Assembly (NCBI RefSeq): GCF_000184945.1
Contig: NZ_GL586311.1
Span: forward strand, 2,765,504-2,829,503
Source of the DNA: Segatella buccae ATCC 33574
Lineage (GTDB): Bacteria; Bacteroidota; Bacteroidia; Bacteroidales; Bacteroidaceae
Reading direction: 5' to 3'
Length of the DNA: 64,000 bases
Numbering within the stretch: the first letter of the stretch is position 1; every line of letters begins with the position of its first letter. The position numbers and the translations under genes are program-made. Under the pieces are notes generated by a model that had not been told where the DNA came from, ran no database searches, and was given only the letters and a program-made list of their open reading frames with translations. Below, in pieces: positions 1 to 7,894 of the stretch.

Positions 1-161
1 CTGTTTTATATAAAAATACACCTTATATTATTTACACGCGCACGAGAAGGGAAAACAGCCTCCTACTCCCTAAGGGGACTTTACATTTCTGGCATGGGGC
101 GAAATCTGCCCCTCTGCAAGGTCATTTAAACTTGATGAGATTTTGATAGGGCCAATGAGGA

Positions 162-608
162 ACGGTAGATATTGGACGGGGGAAATGAGTATATGTATTG
201 GCCACACCAACCAAAATCGGTGAAAGGAATCTCTGCAAGACAGCGGATTGCAGTGAATAATACTAACAAAAACGCATTCGCCAAAACTCCTCATCCGGAA
301 CGGAAAACCGGCTTCAGGCCATCGGGAAAACCTATGGTTGTTCTCTTTCGGGCCTTTTGAGCTTGCGAAAGAGCCACACTTGAAAGCTGAAAAGGCTACA
401 GCCACGTCGCAACAGTGCCTCTTTTGCAAGTCCGTTTGGGCTCTTTCAGGCCCGTTTTCGGTACCAAATACGTGTCAGCAAAATTCAAACCACTGATTGT
501 CAGCACTTTGATAACACCGCCAAAAATCGTTTATTTGCACCGAGTGGGCCGCCCGTTACAAATATCGCAAGCAGAGAAGCCGAAAACGACCAAATAGTTT
601 GACACTCA
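162..608 (+). repeat. Dispersed composite repeat, copy A
   Basis: This gene-free stretch is one of five copies of an intergenic repeat in the window (others near 9060, 13297, 25968 and 48190/49850). The left module (about 162-345) aligns with 25968-26150 and, over its right half, with 48190-48318 and the complement of 13550-13662. The right module (about 362-608) contains a hairpin region, then CAAGTCCGTTTGGGC, and ends in CAAATAGTTTGACA. The hairpin here is imperfect: arms 362-382 and 410-430 have several mismatches and a long loop. Both modules are open in one frame each, but a pair of compensating single-base indels near 520-545 relative to other copies speaks against a protein. Bases 1-161 hold nothing I recognise. 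Confidence 0.8.
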
Positions 609-770
609 TCTATCCGCCTGAATCTTCTTCCCCAAAGGAGGCCCACCCCGGCCCTTCCTGTAGGGAGGGAGCGAAGGACAAGAGGCCCATTTGGCCCACC
701 CCGGACCCAGAAGGCTCGGGATACACAGTAGTGTGTCATCTGCCGGAAAAAATCCGCTGACTCGGGACAC

Positions 771-979
771 ATGAAAAAGTGCCGGATTCTTCACAGAGTC
801 CGGCACTTGAAAATTAACTTAAAAAGAGAACTTATGCTGGCTCTACGCCAGTAGTGTTTTGGTTTATATCAATTCTTCCGAGACAAGGGCAAAACATATT
901 GCCGCTCTTTCACGATAGTAGAATTTCATCCAACGTTTTCAAAGAAAGAGAGAAAGCCCGCAGGATTGTCTCTTTTCCA
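771..979 (-). ncRNA. Candidate structured RNA, rod-shaped and 6S-like
   Basis: A minus-strand transcript of about 205 nt is predicted from a TACCTTTG box (984-991) to a hairpin terminator (777-808). Folding by eye gives a closing stem right at the predicted 5' end (969-976 pairs with 822-829), an open central bubble with a small hairpin on its 3' side (837-851, CTGGC/GCCAG), and a distal arm with TTGG/CCAA, AATTCT/AGAATT and a GGCAA/TTGCC tip. Closing stem, central bubble and distal arm are the architecture of 6S RNA, which binds RNA polymerase. The sequence was not recognised as a known family member, and the -35-like element is weak, so this is inference from structure and signals. Confidence 0.45.
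777..808 (-). terminator. Intrinsic terminator of the candidate RNA
   Basis: A perfect 10-bp stem (AAGTGCCGGA with TCCGGCACTT) is followed on the minus strand by a run of five T residues. No minus-strand protein gene precedes it, so it most likely ends the candidate RNA. Confidence 0.6.
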
Positions 980-983
980 ATGG

Positions 984-991
984 CAAAGGTA
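984..991 (-). promoter_or_regulatory. -7 box of the candidate RNA promoter
   Basis: The complement reads TACCTTTG, matching the Bacteroidetes TAnnTTTG box, and places transcription start at about 977-980, exactly where the closing stem of the candidate RNA begins. A TTTG at the usual distance is missing. Confidence 0.4.
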
Positions 992-1112
992 GCCATAAAC
1001 GCGCAAATGGCATTTGGCCAAAGAGACATTCTGTATGGCTGAAGGAACTTTTTACCCCTTTTCACGCCATTTGGAGACCAAAACGGCGCGAAAAGAGCCT
1101 ACCCGCGCCCCC

Positions 1113-2210
1113 TCACTCCACGCCGACAATCCGCGTGGGAGCTTGCTCCTTGTTGCGCCGATTGGTGACAGTGACCACCGCCTGCCCCAGATTGAGGAAA
1201 GCCTGTCCCGTGACCGTGTTCACGTCGAGAGCCGCCGGCGTGCCCGCATCCCCCTTCTCGCAGATGCTCTGCACGATGGGTATCTGCGCCAGCAGCGGGC
1301 ACCCCATCTCCTCGGCCAACTTCTTGCAGCCGTCTTTGCCGAAGATGTAGTAGCGGTTTTCCGGCAGTTCGGCGGGCGTAAACCACGCCATGTTCTCCAC
1401 CAGTCCGAGGATGGGCACGTTGACCTTGTCGTTGCGGTACATATCAATGCCCTTGCGCGCGTCGGCAAGTGCCACACTCTGCGGCGTGCTCACGATGACC
1501 GCCCCCGTGATGGCCAGCGTCTGGAGCAGCGTGAGATGGATGTCGCTCGTGCCCGGAGGAGTGTCGAGGATGAAATAATCGAGTTCGCCCCAGTCGGCAT
1601 CGGCGATGAGTTGCTTGAGCGCCGACGTGGCCATGCCGCCCCGCCAGAGTGTTGCCGTTTCGGGATTGACGAAGAAGCCGATGCTGAGCAACTTCACCCC
1701 ATACTTCTCGACAGGTTCGATGAGCTGCCGGCCATCCTTCTCGACGGCGTAGGGGCGCACATCCTCCACGCCGAACATCTTGGGCATGGACGGGCCGAAG
1801 ATGTCGGTGTCGAGCAGTCCCACCTTATACCCCAGACGCGCCAAGGCGATGGCGAGGTTGGCCGAGACGGTGCTCTTGCCCACTCCACCCTTGCCCGAAC
1901 TCACGGCGATGATGTTTTTCACCTGCGGCAGCAACTTGCCCACCTCCGGCCGGGGGGCCGACTTGAACTCGGTGGTGATTTCCACCTCCACCTCAGGGCC
2001 CACATGATAGTGGATGGCCGCCTCGGCAGCCTTCAGCGTAGACTTGAGGAAAGGATCGGTTTCGCGGGGAAATATCAGTGTGAACGAAGTTTTCATACCT
2101 GCCACGGCAGGCTGGTCGGCCAGCATCTCGCTCTCGATGATGCTCTTCTTCGTGCCGGGATAAATCACAGTGGCCAAGGCATCTGTGATGAGTTTGGGAT
2201 ATAATGTCAT
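1113..2210 (-). CDS. mrp: Mrp/NBP35-family iron-sulfur cluster carrier ATPase
   Basis: This 365-residue cytoplasmic P-loop ATPase belongs to the Mrp/ApbC family, which carries and transfers Fe-S clusters to apoproteins. Residues 1-90 match the N-terminal MIP18-like domain. The deviant Walker A motif GKGGVGKST lies at 106-114, followed by LLDTDIFGPSMP and the DTPPGTSD switch. The C-terminal CxxC that binds the cluster in enterobacterial Mrp is absent: the segment after ENMAWFT reads PAELPENRYY. I believe this form is common in Bacteroidetes, so it need not mean loss of function. The gene stands alone behind its own promoter and diverges from the GH115-like gene. Confidence 0.93.
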   Translation of the reverse strand: MTLYPKLITDALATVIYPGTKKSIIESEMLADQPAVAGMKTSFTLIFPRETDPFLKSTLKAAEAAIHYHVGPEVEVEITTEFKSAPRPEVGKLLPQVKNIIAVSSGKGGVGKSTVSANLAIALARLGYKVGLLDTDIFGPSMPKMFGVEDVRPYAVEKDGRQLIEPVEKYGVKLLSIGFFVNPETATLWRGGMATSALKQLIADADWGELDYFILDTPPGTSDIHLTLLQTLAITGAVIVSTPQSVALADARKGIDMYRNDKVNVPILGLVENMAWFTPAELPENRYYIFGKDGCKKLAEEMGCPLLAQIPIVQSICEKGDAGTPAALDVNTVTGQAFLNLGQAVVTVTNRRNKEQAPTRIVGVE

Positions 2211-2233
2211 GTTTGTATAATTAATTATAGGTG

Positions 2234-2265
2234 CAAAAGTACCGATATTCGGGTGAATTTACAAA
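2234..2265 (-). promoter_or_regulatory. mrp promoter
   Basis: On the minus strand TTTG (2265-2262) is followed after 20 bases by TACTTTTG (2241-2234), a close match to the Bacteroidetes consensus, with a leader of roughly 20-25 nt before the mrp ATG. Confidence 0.7.
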
Positions 2266-2303
2266 TAAAAACTAATAAATTTCCGTGTGTGGCTGATTTT
2301 CAG

Positions 2304-2311
2304 TAACTTTG
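2304..2311 (+). promoter_or_regulatory. -7 box before the GH115-like gene
   Basis: TAACTTTG matches the -7 consensus and lies 27 bases before the ATG at 2338. It decides the start: the longer frame opening at 2287 would begin upstream of the transcription start. Confidence 0.6.
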
Positions 2312-2337
2312 CCGGGAACAACAAGAATACACCGAAA

Positions 2338-4221
2338 ATGAAGATACGACTCCTTTTCTCCCTCCTCCTCTGTGCGACAGCCGCCACCCTCCCTGCCGCC
2401 AACGTCTATTGGTTTGACGGCCGGCAGCACGTGAGCTATGTCCGGCAGAAGAAACTCTCGCCCGTGGTGGAACAAGCCATCGACCTGTTTTCGGCCGACA
2501 TGACAGCCGTCACAGGCCGCAATGCCCAAGAGAAAAGCAACGGCCAGATCGTGATTTTCCAGCTTGACCTGCTTGACAACAAGGAATTCAAGCAACTCAC
2601 AGCCCTGCACGTGCCCATCAACAAGTTTATAGCCCGTCCCGAAGCCTTCTACATCGGGCTGCGCGGGCAGAATATCGTGGTGGCCGGCAGCGATGCCCGG
2701 GGCACGGCCTACGGACTGCTCGAACTCTCGCGACAGGCAGGCGTGTCGCCCTGGACGGAGACCGGACTGCCCCCCGAGCGACGGCGCACCCTCAGCATGG
2801 ACAGCAAAACGGAGATACTCCAATGGCCGGTCACCGCCGTGCGCGCCCTGCAACCCTTCAGCAACACGCGCCGCGACTTCGACAATGACGACTACCGCAA
2901 GCTCTTCCGCCTGATGCTGCGCCTGCGGCTCAACACCCTCGTGCCCGACAGCCACACCGAGCACCACGCCACGGGCAAAGCGTTCAGGCACTTTGCCCAA
3001 GAGCAAGGCGTGGACATTGCCACCGCCCGCCAGTGTGAGGGAGCCGAGACACTCGACTTGGCCTACATCGGCGACGCCTCCCACGAGCTCTCGCTCTCAA
3101 CCCCACAACCCGGCATCGTGGCCGACCAGCTCGACCGCGCGGCACGGACAGCCGACCGCCGGCCGTGGCTCGTGCGCATCCACCGCCCAACCTGCGCCGA
3201 CTTTGCCCTGCAACTCTTTGCCGACATGGCCTGGAGCCACACCCCCGCGGGCAGCGACCGGCTCACCAACCGCTACCGGACATGGCTCGCCGGCCTCTTT
3301 GGCGACGTGGCGGCACAGAAGCTCATGCCCCTGATGACCGACTACTACCGGCTCACGGGCATCTGCAAACCCGAACTGCTGGAGTATGCCGACTTCAACG
3401 AAGGAGAGTTCGGCAACGAACTCGAACGCTACATCGCCGCCTACAAGAGTCTTGCCAGACGCCTCGACAGCGTGGATGGCACCATCGACCGCGAGCGAAA
3501 GACCGCCTACGAAGCCACCATCAAATATCCCGTGACCGCAGCAGCCATCACCGTGGAGATGAACTTGCAGGCACAGGAGGCCCGCAACATCGCCCGGCCC
3601 GGACTCTTCTACCGAGACCACGAGGCACTGGCCGCCGCAGCCAACAGTCTGCGCGCCTACGACAGGCTCAAGGAGCTCAACGCCCGAATGGGCAACCGAC
3701 GCCCCACCCCGATGCCCAAACTGCCGGGCAAGCTCACCGACAAGCAGGTGAAACAATATGCCACCGACGAACAGCCGGAACTGCAACCGCTGCCCGCACA
3801 GCTCGGCAGCACCGTGGCCCTCAATGCGGCAGCCTACTCCTCGGCCTCGGCAGGCACGGCAAGGCAGCCCATGACGGGCCACAGCATGAATGCCGTGAGG
3901 CTGCCACGAGGCGGAGTGGTGCGCTACACATTCATGGCCAAGGAAGACAACCCGGCCGTGGTGAGGGTGGCCACTATCCCGCGCAGCGGCACAAACTACC
4001 AAGTGAGCATCGACGGCACGCAGACACAGACCACCTACACGCGCATCGCCACCGCCGACCTGTTGCGCGGACAGACCGTCGTGTCGTTCAACTTCCGTGT
4101 GCCCAAAGGTCTTCACACACTCGAAATCAAGGCCCTCAGCGACGGTGTCACTGTGGACCAATGGATGTTCGACTTCGACATCAACCGCCAGTTCTACATG
4201 TTTCCCGTGACGGACTATTAG
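2338..4221 (+). CDS. Shortened, degenerate GH115-like secreted protein
   Basis: The 627-residue product starts with a signal peptide (1-20, LLFSLLLCATAATLPA). Residues about 115-137 (GSDARGTAYGLLELSRQAG, then VSPW) match the N-terminal domain of GH115 xylan alpha-1,2-glucuronidases, and RPWLVRIHRP followed by LFADMAW (about 275-300) matches the segment after the GH115 barrel. Family members usually have 800 or more residues. Here the segment between these landmarks is shortened: the ND-acid stretch after the first domain is replaced by ALQPFSNTRRDFDNDDY and the central barrel part is mostly missing. The C-terminal half keeps the helical and beta-sandwich parts. It may bind rather than cleave glycan. 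The start at 2338 follows from the promoter and signal peptide. Confidence 0.6.
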   Translation: MKIRLLFSLLLCATAATLPAANVYWFDGRQHVSYVRQKKLSPVVEQAIDLFSADMTAVTGRNAQEKSNGQIVIFQLDLLDNKEFKQLTALHVPINKFIARPEAFYIGLRGQNIVVAGSDARGTAYGLLELSRQAGVSPWTETGLPPERRRTLSMDSKTEILQWPVTAVRALQPFSNTRRDFDNDDYRKLFRLMLRLRLNTLVPDSHTEHHATGKAFRHFAQEQGVDIATARQCEGAETLDLAYIGDASHELSLSTPQPGIVADQLDRAARTADRRPWLVRIHRPTCADFALQLFADMAWSHTPAGSDRLTNRYRTWLAGLFGDVAAQKLMPLMTDYYRLTGICKPELLEYADFNEGEFGNELERYIAAYKSLARRLDSVDGTIDRERKTAYEATIKYPVTAAAITVEMNLQAQEARNIARPGLFYRDHEALAAAANSLRAYDRLKELNARMGNRRPTPMPKLPGKLTDKQVKQYATDEQPELQPLPAQLGSTVALNAAAYSSASAGTARQPMTGHSMNAVRLPRGGVVRYTFMAKEDNPAVVRVATIPRSGTNYQVSIDGTQTQTTYTRIATADLLRGQTVVSFNFRVPKGLHTLEIKALSDGVTVDQWMFDFDINRQFYMFPVTDY

Positions 4222-4231
4222 ACACGCGATG

Positions 4232-4336
4232 GGAAGTTAAAAGGAGTTGGAAGAGTCAAAGACACCGATCTCATAACTTGATGGTCAGCGTGAAGCTGCT
4301 GCCTTCAACTCCTCCAACTCCCTTTACCCTTTTCCA
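4232..4336. repeat. GGAGTT-type intergenic element downstream of the GH115-like gene
   Basis: The stretch has GTTAAAAGGAGTTGGAAG at its left side and CTTCAACTCCTCCAACTCC at its right, so the two sides can pair. The same pattern, including TGCCTTCAACTCCT, recurs after susD (22123-22220) and before ugd (58161-58345). It may act as a transcript end. Confidence 0.5.
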
Positions 4337-4429
4337 CCCGCTCACTAATATCAAGACAACCAACGAGTTATATCGACAAAAATACTGAAAAAAAGCAGGC
4401 TAACATTTTTTAGTTTCGATAAAAACTTG

Positions 4430-4437
4430 TATCTTTG
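4430..4437 (+). promoter_or_regulatory. -7 box of the HU gene
   Basis: TATCTTTG fits the Bacteroidetes -7 consensus and lies 56 bases before the HU ATG. The upstream TTTG position is only a run of T. Confidence 0.55.
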
Positions 4438-4493
4438 CACACCGATTCGAATGAGAATAAAGATAATTCAGACAAAAAAGATAAAAACGAAGT

Positions 4494-4772
4494 ATGACTA
4501 AAGCAGAAATCATCAGCGAGGTTGCCATGGCGACCGGCCTTTCCAAGAGAGAAGTGACAGCCGTGGTGGAAGCCTTCATGGAAAGTGTCAAGAACCACCT
4601 TCTGAAGAAAGAGAGCGTATTCCTGCGTGGCTTCGGCAGTTTCATCATCAAACACCGTGCTGCCAAAACCGCCCGCAACATCTCCAAAAACACCACCATC
4701 ACCATCGCCGCCCACGATCTGCCCAGTTTCAAGCCCGCCAAGAGTCTGGTGGAGCAGATGAGAGGCGAGTGA
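4494..4772 (+). CDS. HU/IHF-family DNA-binding protein
   Basis: The 92-residue product has the full length and order of an HU-family nucleoid protein: an N-terminal helical dimer part (MTKAEIISEVAMATGLSKRE), the signature FLRGFGSF at about 43-50, and a beta-arm segment with basic residues and a C-terminal helix (FKPAKSLVEQ). It would bend and compact DNA as a dimer. It is followed by the small basic protein gene and ribonuclease E/G in the same direction, a grouping that could be co-transcribed. A well-placed -7 box precedes it. Confidence 0.93.
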   Translation: MTKAEIISEVAMATGLSKREVTAVVEAFMESVKNHLLKKESVFLRGFGSFIIKHRAAKTARNISKNTTITIAAHDLPSFKPAKSLVEQMRGE

Positions 4773-4842
4773 ACCGCATGGCGGAGCATGGACCCGAAAG
4801 CGAATCAGAATCAAAATCAAACAATATTAAAATTTCAAAATT

Positions 4843-4932
4843 ATGCCAAACGGAAAGAAAAAGAAGGGTCACAAGATGGCCACTCACAAGCGTAAGAAGA
4901 GACTGCGCAAGAACAGACATAAGAGCAAGTAA
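4843..4932 (+). CDS. 29-residue basic protein, AURKAIP1/COX24-like
   Basis: An ATG at 4843 opens a 29-codon frame starting MPNGKKKKGHKMATHKRKK and ending RLRKNRHKSK, stop TAA. More than half the residues are Lys, Arg or His. The pattern matches short Bacteroidetes proteins that databases label AURKAIP1/COX24 domain, related to the basic tail of mitoribosomal protein mS38; this is from memory of the family. A ribosomal role is therefore plausible but unproven here. It sits between HU and ribonuclease E/G and is followed directly by a terminator hairpin. Its length explains why automated callers often miss it. Confidence 0.75.
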   Translation: MPNGKKKKGHKMATHKRKKRLRKNRHKSK

Positions 4933-4966
4933 GCACGCTTACTGCTCATCAGTCTATTCAGACTGA

Positions 4967-5012
4967 GGGGCGTGTCAGCCAATCGAGCACGATTCGTTGA
5001 CATGCCCCTTTT
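4967..5012 (+). terminator. Terminator after the small basic protein gene
   Basis: GGGGCGTGTCA pairs with TGACATGCCCC (one mismatch) and is followed by a short T run, so the HU and small-protein transcript may end here, with partial read-through into rng. Confidence 0.6.
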
Positions 5013-5068
5013 CATTCAAGGCGCGTGAAAATGAAACACGCCGCAACAAGTATTAAAACAAGCAAGAA

Positions 5069-6640
5069 ATGACAAGCGAAGTAGTAATCGATGTCCGACA
5101 AGACGAAATTTCCATAGCCCTGCTCGAAGACAAGCAACTGGTGGAATATCAGAACGAGCCCCGACAGGCCTCTTTCACCGTCGGCAACATCTACATGGCA
5201 AAGGTCAAGAAGCTCATGCCCGGACTGAATGCCTGTTTTGTAGACGTAGGCTATGAGCGCGATGCCTTTCTTCATTATCTCGACCTGGGAAGCCAGTTCA
5301 ACTCCTACCAGAAGTATTTCAAGCAGGTGCAGAGCGACCGCAAGAAACTTTATCCCTTTGCCAAAGCCACCCGTCTGCCTGACCTCGACAAGGCCGGAAG
5401 CATCACCCAACCCCTCCAACCGGGGCAGGAGGTGATGGTGCAGATCGTCAAAGAACCTATTTCCACCAAAGGCCCGCGCCTCACGGGAGAACTCTCCTTC
5501 GCTGGCCGCTACTTGGTGCTCATCCCCTTTGGGGATAAAGTTTCGGTTTCCACCAAAATCAAGAGCGGCGAAGAGCGCGCACGCCTCAAGCAGCTCATCC
5601 ACAGCATCAAACCCAAGAACTGCGGCGTCATCGTGCGCACGGTGGCCGAGGGCAAGAGGGTGGCTGAGCTCGACGCCGAACTGAAGGTGCTCAACCAGCG
5701 CTGGGAAGACGCCATCGTGAAGGTGCAGAAGACCCAGAAACGCCCGCAACTCGTGTTCGAAGAGACGGGCAGAGCCGTGGCCCTGCTGCGCGACCTCTTC
5801 GACCCCACCTACGAAAACATCTACGTGAACGACGAGGGAGTGATGAACGAGGTGAAGCACTATGTCTCGCTGATAGCCCCTGAGAAGGCGGACATCGTGA
5901 AGCTTTACACCGGCAAACTGCCCATCTTCGACAACTTCAACATCACCAAGCAGATCAAGGCGAGCTTCGGCAAGACCATCAACTACAAGCATGGGGCCTA
6001 CCTCATCATCGAGCACACCGAGGCCCTGCACGTGGTGGATGTGAACAGCGGCAACCGCACCCGACAGAAAGGGCAGGAAGCCAATGCCCTGGATGTGAAC
6101 CTCGGGGCGGCCGACGAACTGGCCCGGCAACTGCGGCTGAGAGACATGGGCGGAATCATCGTCGTGGACTTCATCGACATGAATCTGGCTGAAGACCGAC
6201 AGATGCTCTACGAGCGCATGTGCAAGAACATGCAGAAAGACCGTGCCAAGCACAACATTCTGCCACTGAGCAAGTTCGGGTTGATGCAGATCACCCGGCA
6301 GCGCGTGCGTCCGGCCATGGATGTGAATGTGGAAGAGACCTGCCCCACCTGCAACGGCACGGGAAAGATACGCTCCTCCATCCTCTTCACCGACCAGCTG
6401 GAAGGCAAAATCGACCGACTGGTCAACAAGATCGGCATCTCCACGTTCTCGCTGCACGTGCATCCCTACGTGGCCGCCTACATCAATCAGGGCGTTTTCT
6501 CCCTGAAACGCAAGTGGCAGTTGAAGTACGGATTCGGCATCAGCGTGGTGCCTTCCCAGAAGCTCGCGTTCCTGCAATACGAGTTCTACGACAAAAAACG
6601 GCAGTTTATCGACATGAAGGAAGAAATCGAAATCAAGTAA
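5069..6640 (+). CDS. rng: Ribonuclease E/G
   Basis: This 523-residue cytoplasmic endoribonuclease of the RNase E/G family would process rRNA precursors and start mRNA decay. The S1-like segment lies at about 35-130 (VGNIYMAKVKKLMPGLNACFVDVG is its hallmark region). The two Mg-binding aspartates are in DVNSG (324-328) and DFID (367-370), and the zinc-link cysteines are CPTC at 425-428. It has no long C-terminal scaffold, so it is RNase G-like in length, with an additional Bacteroidetes-type segment at about 75-110. It lies downstream of HU and the small basic protein and ends at a strong bidirectional terminator. Confidence 0.95.
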   Translation: MTSEVVIDVRQDEISIALLEDKQLVEYQNEPRQASFTVGNIYMAKVKKLMPGLNACFVDVGYERDAFLHYLDLGSQFNSYQKYFKQVQSDRKKLYPFAKATRLPDLDKAGSITQPLQPGQEVMVQIVKEPISTKGPRLTGELSFAGRYLVLIPFGDKVSVSTKIKSGEERARLKQLIHSIKPKNCGVIVRTVAEGKRVAELDAELKVLNQRWEDAIVKVQKTQKRPQLVFEETGRAVALLRDLFDPTYENIYVNDEGVMNEVKHYVSLIAPEKADIVKLYTGKLPIFDNFNITKQIKASFGKTINYKHGAYLIIEHTEALHVVDVNSGNRTRQKGQEANALDVNLGAADELARQLRLRDMGGIIVVDFIDMNLAEDRQMLYERMCKNMQKDRAKHNILPLSKFGLMQITRQRVRPAMDVNVEETCPTCNGTGKIRSSILFTDQLEGKIDRLVNKIGISTFSLHVHPYVAAYINQGVFSLKRKWQLKYGFGISVVPSQKLAFLQYEFYDKKRQFIDMKEEIEIK

Positions 6641-6666
6641 GAACCACGTTCTTACCGCTCTCATGG

Positions 6667-6713
6667 AAAAAAGAGAAGCAACCGGCAGCAAAGGTCGGTT
6701 GCTTCTCTTTTTT
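6667..6713. terminator. Bidirectional terminator after rng
   Basis: AAAAAAGAGAAGCAACCG pairs perfectly with CGGTTGCTTCTCTTTTTT across an 11-base loop, an 18-bp stem with A and T flanks, so it can end transcripts from either strand. It also separates rng from the AT-rich island. Confidence 0.9.
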
Positions 6714-6857
6714 CATGCCCGCGATGCGCCGGCCGCCGGGGCAGAAACCAAGCCAACAGAAAGAAGAAACGAGAGAGAGGATTGTAATTTATCTCTTCCA
6801 CCGCATGGCTCAACACACAACAACGTAAACTTAGGCCAATATAATGACGGTAAAATT

Positions 6858-6915
6858 GCTATGGTTTGCATAGCCCCCTGCTATAAAATAGCCATTATAG
6901 ATATACATTCTATAA
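6858..6915 (+). promoter_or_regulatory. Cluster of three palindromes, possible operator
   Basis: Three inverted repeats with a shared CTAT/ATAG core follow each other: GCTATG-5-CATAGC (6858-6874), GCTAT-3-ATAGC (6880-6892) and TTATAGA-7-TCTATAA (6895-6915). They lie just upstream of the promoter of the DUF488 gene. A regulator binding these could control the two-gene island; this role is inferred. Confidence 0.45.
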
Positions 6916-6953
6916 AAATTACCGACATCGTTGGCTTTATTAAGAATAATTTG

Positions 6954-6961
6954 TAACTTTG
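6954..6961 (+). promoter_or_regulatory. -7 box of the two-gene island
   Basis: TAACTTTG fits the consensus and lies so close to the gene that the frame opening at TTG 6959 cannot be the start; the message would begin at about 6966-6968. Confidence 0.6.
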
Positions 6962-6970
6962 CCCAAGAAT

Positions 6971-7894
6971 ATGCAAGTTATGTATTATAGAAGGAAAGTT
7001 ATTTTGGCATTGCTTGAAACACTCGGTAAGGATGTTTCTGCAAAGAGTATGCAGAAATATCTATTCCTTTTTACGCGAAAGCAGGTTGGCGAGAAAGCCT
7101 TTGATTTTGTTCCTTATAAATACGGTTGTTTCTCTTTTCAGGCCAATCAGGATTTAGTGGCTTTATCCAAGCAGGGATATTTGGATATAGAGAAAATAGA
7201 AAGGAAAGACAGCCTGTATCATCCTTTACATGAAACTCATTTTATCAGGGATTTGGATTTGTTTGATGCTCAGGCTATTCGTGAAGTTTGTAAATTATAC
7301 GGCAATATGACTCAAAATGAGTTGATTGCCTATACATATCGAACAAACCCATTTACTGCAATCAACAGTACAATAGCCCAACACTTGCTGACACAGAAAG
7401 AAATGGAAAAAGTCAGGGAGTGTAGGGAACGGTACAAACGCAGTTCGTCAGTATTGATGACTATTGGCTATGAAGGATTTACCCTTGAAAAATACTTGAA
7501 GCAACTCATATGCAATGATATTAGGGTTTTATGCGATGTCAGGAAGAATGCGTTCAGCATGAAATATGGTTTTTCCAAGGCGATCCTGCAAAAAGCCTGT
7601 GAAGGCGTGGGAATCAAATACATACATATACCTGCGTTAGGCATAGAGTCTGAAAACAGGAAAGCACTAAATACTCAAGAGGACTACGACCGTCTGTTTG
7701 AAGCATATGAGCAAACCTCACTAAAGCAGAATTGGGATGCATTATTATATGTGCGTTCTGTTTTAGACAAGGAAAAAAGGGTCTGTCTCACCTGTTTTGA
7801 GAAAGATCCAAGACAATGTCATCGTACACGAGTGGCAAAGGCCTTGATGGGATTGTCGAATGCAACCTATGATTTCCAAGAGATTTTACTATGA
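6971..7894 (+). CDS. DUF488 protein with an N-terminal helical or winged-helix domain
   Basis: The product has about 307 residues from ATG 6971; ATG 6980 is equally possible, as the message seems nearly leaderless. The first 130 residues (LLETLGKDVSAKSMQKYLFLF, then DFVPYKYGCFSF) resemble the N-terminal domain of YwgA/SocA-like proteins. From about residue 155 a DUF488 domain follows: TIGYEGFTLEKYL, then LCDVRKNAFS and the cysteine motif CFEKDPRQCHR. DUF488 has no settled biochemical role. The gene is visibly more AT-rich than its neighbours and overlaps the next gene by ATGA, so the pair forms one unit, probably acquired. A role in a defence or toxin-antitoxin-like system is a guess from context. 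Confidence 0.75.
   Translation: MQVMYYRRKVILALLETLGKDVSAKSMQKYLFLFTRKQVGEKAFDFVPYKYGCFSFQANQDLVALSKQGYLDIEKIERKDSLYHPLHETHFIRDLDLFDAQAIREVCKLYGNMTQNELIAYTYRTNPFTAINSTIAQHLLTQKEMEKVRECRERYKRSSSVLMTIGYEGFTLEKYLKQLICNDIRVLCDVRKNAFSMKYGFSKAILQKACEGVGIKYIHIPALGIESENRKALNTQEDYDRLFEAYEQTSLKQNWDALLYVRSVLDKEKRVCLTCFEKDPRQCHRTRVAKALMGLSNATYDFQEILL

Noticed and set aside
415..597. Short frame in repeat copy A, with similar ones at 9066-9272, 13309-13545 and 49831-50178, taken as a gene family
   Set aside because: Frame agreement depends on compensating indels in copy A, stops differ, and no start signals are shared; treated as a repeat with a note in the findings.
1014..2204. 396-codon plus-strand frame opposite mrp
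   Set aside because: Shadow of mrp; mrp has clear motifs and promoter.
3097..4161. 354-codon minus-strand frame opposite the GH115-like gene
   Set aside because: Composition is typical of antisense shadows; the plus-strand gene has signal peptide and family motifs.
5012..6691. 559-codon minus-strand frame opposite rng
   Set aside because: Shadow of the rng gene; no promoter or recognisable domain, and the frame runs through the neighbouring terminator regions.
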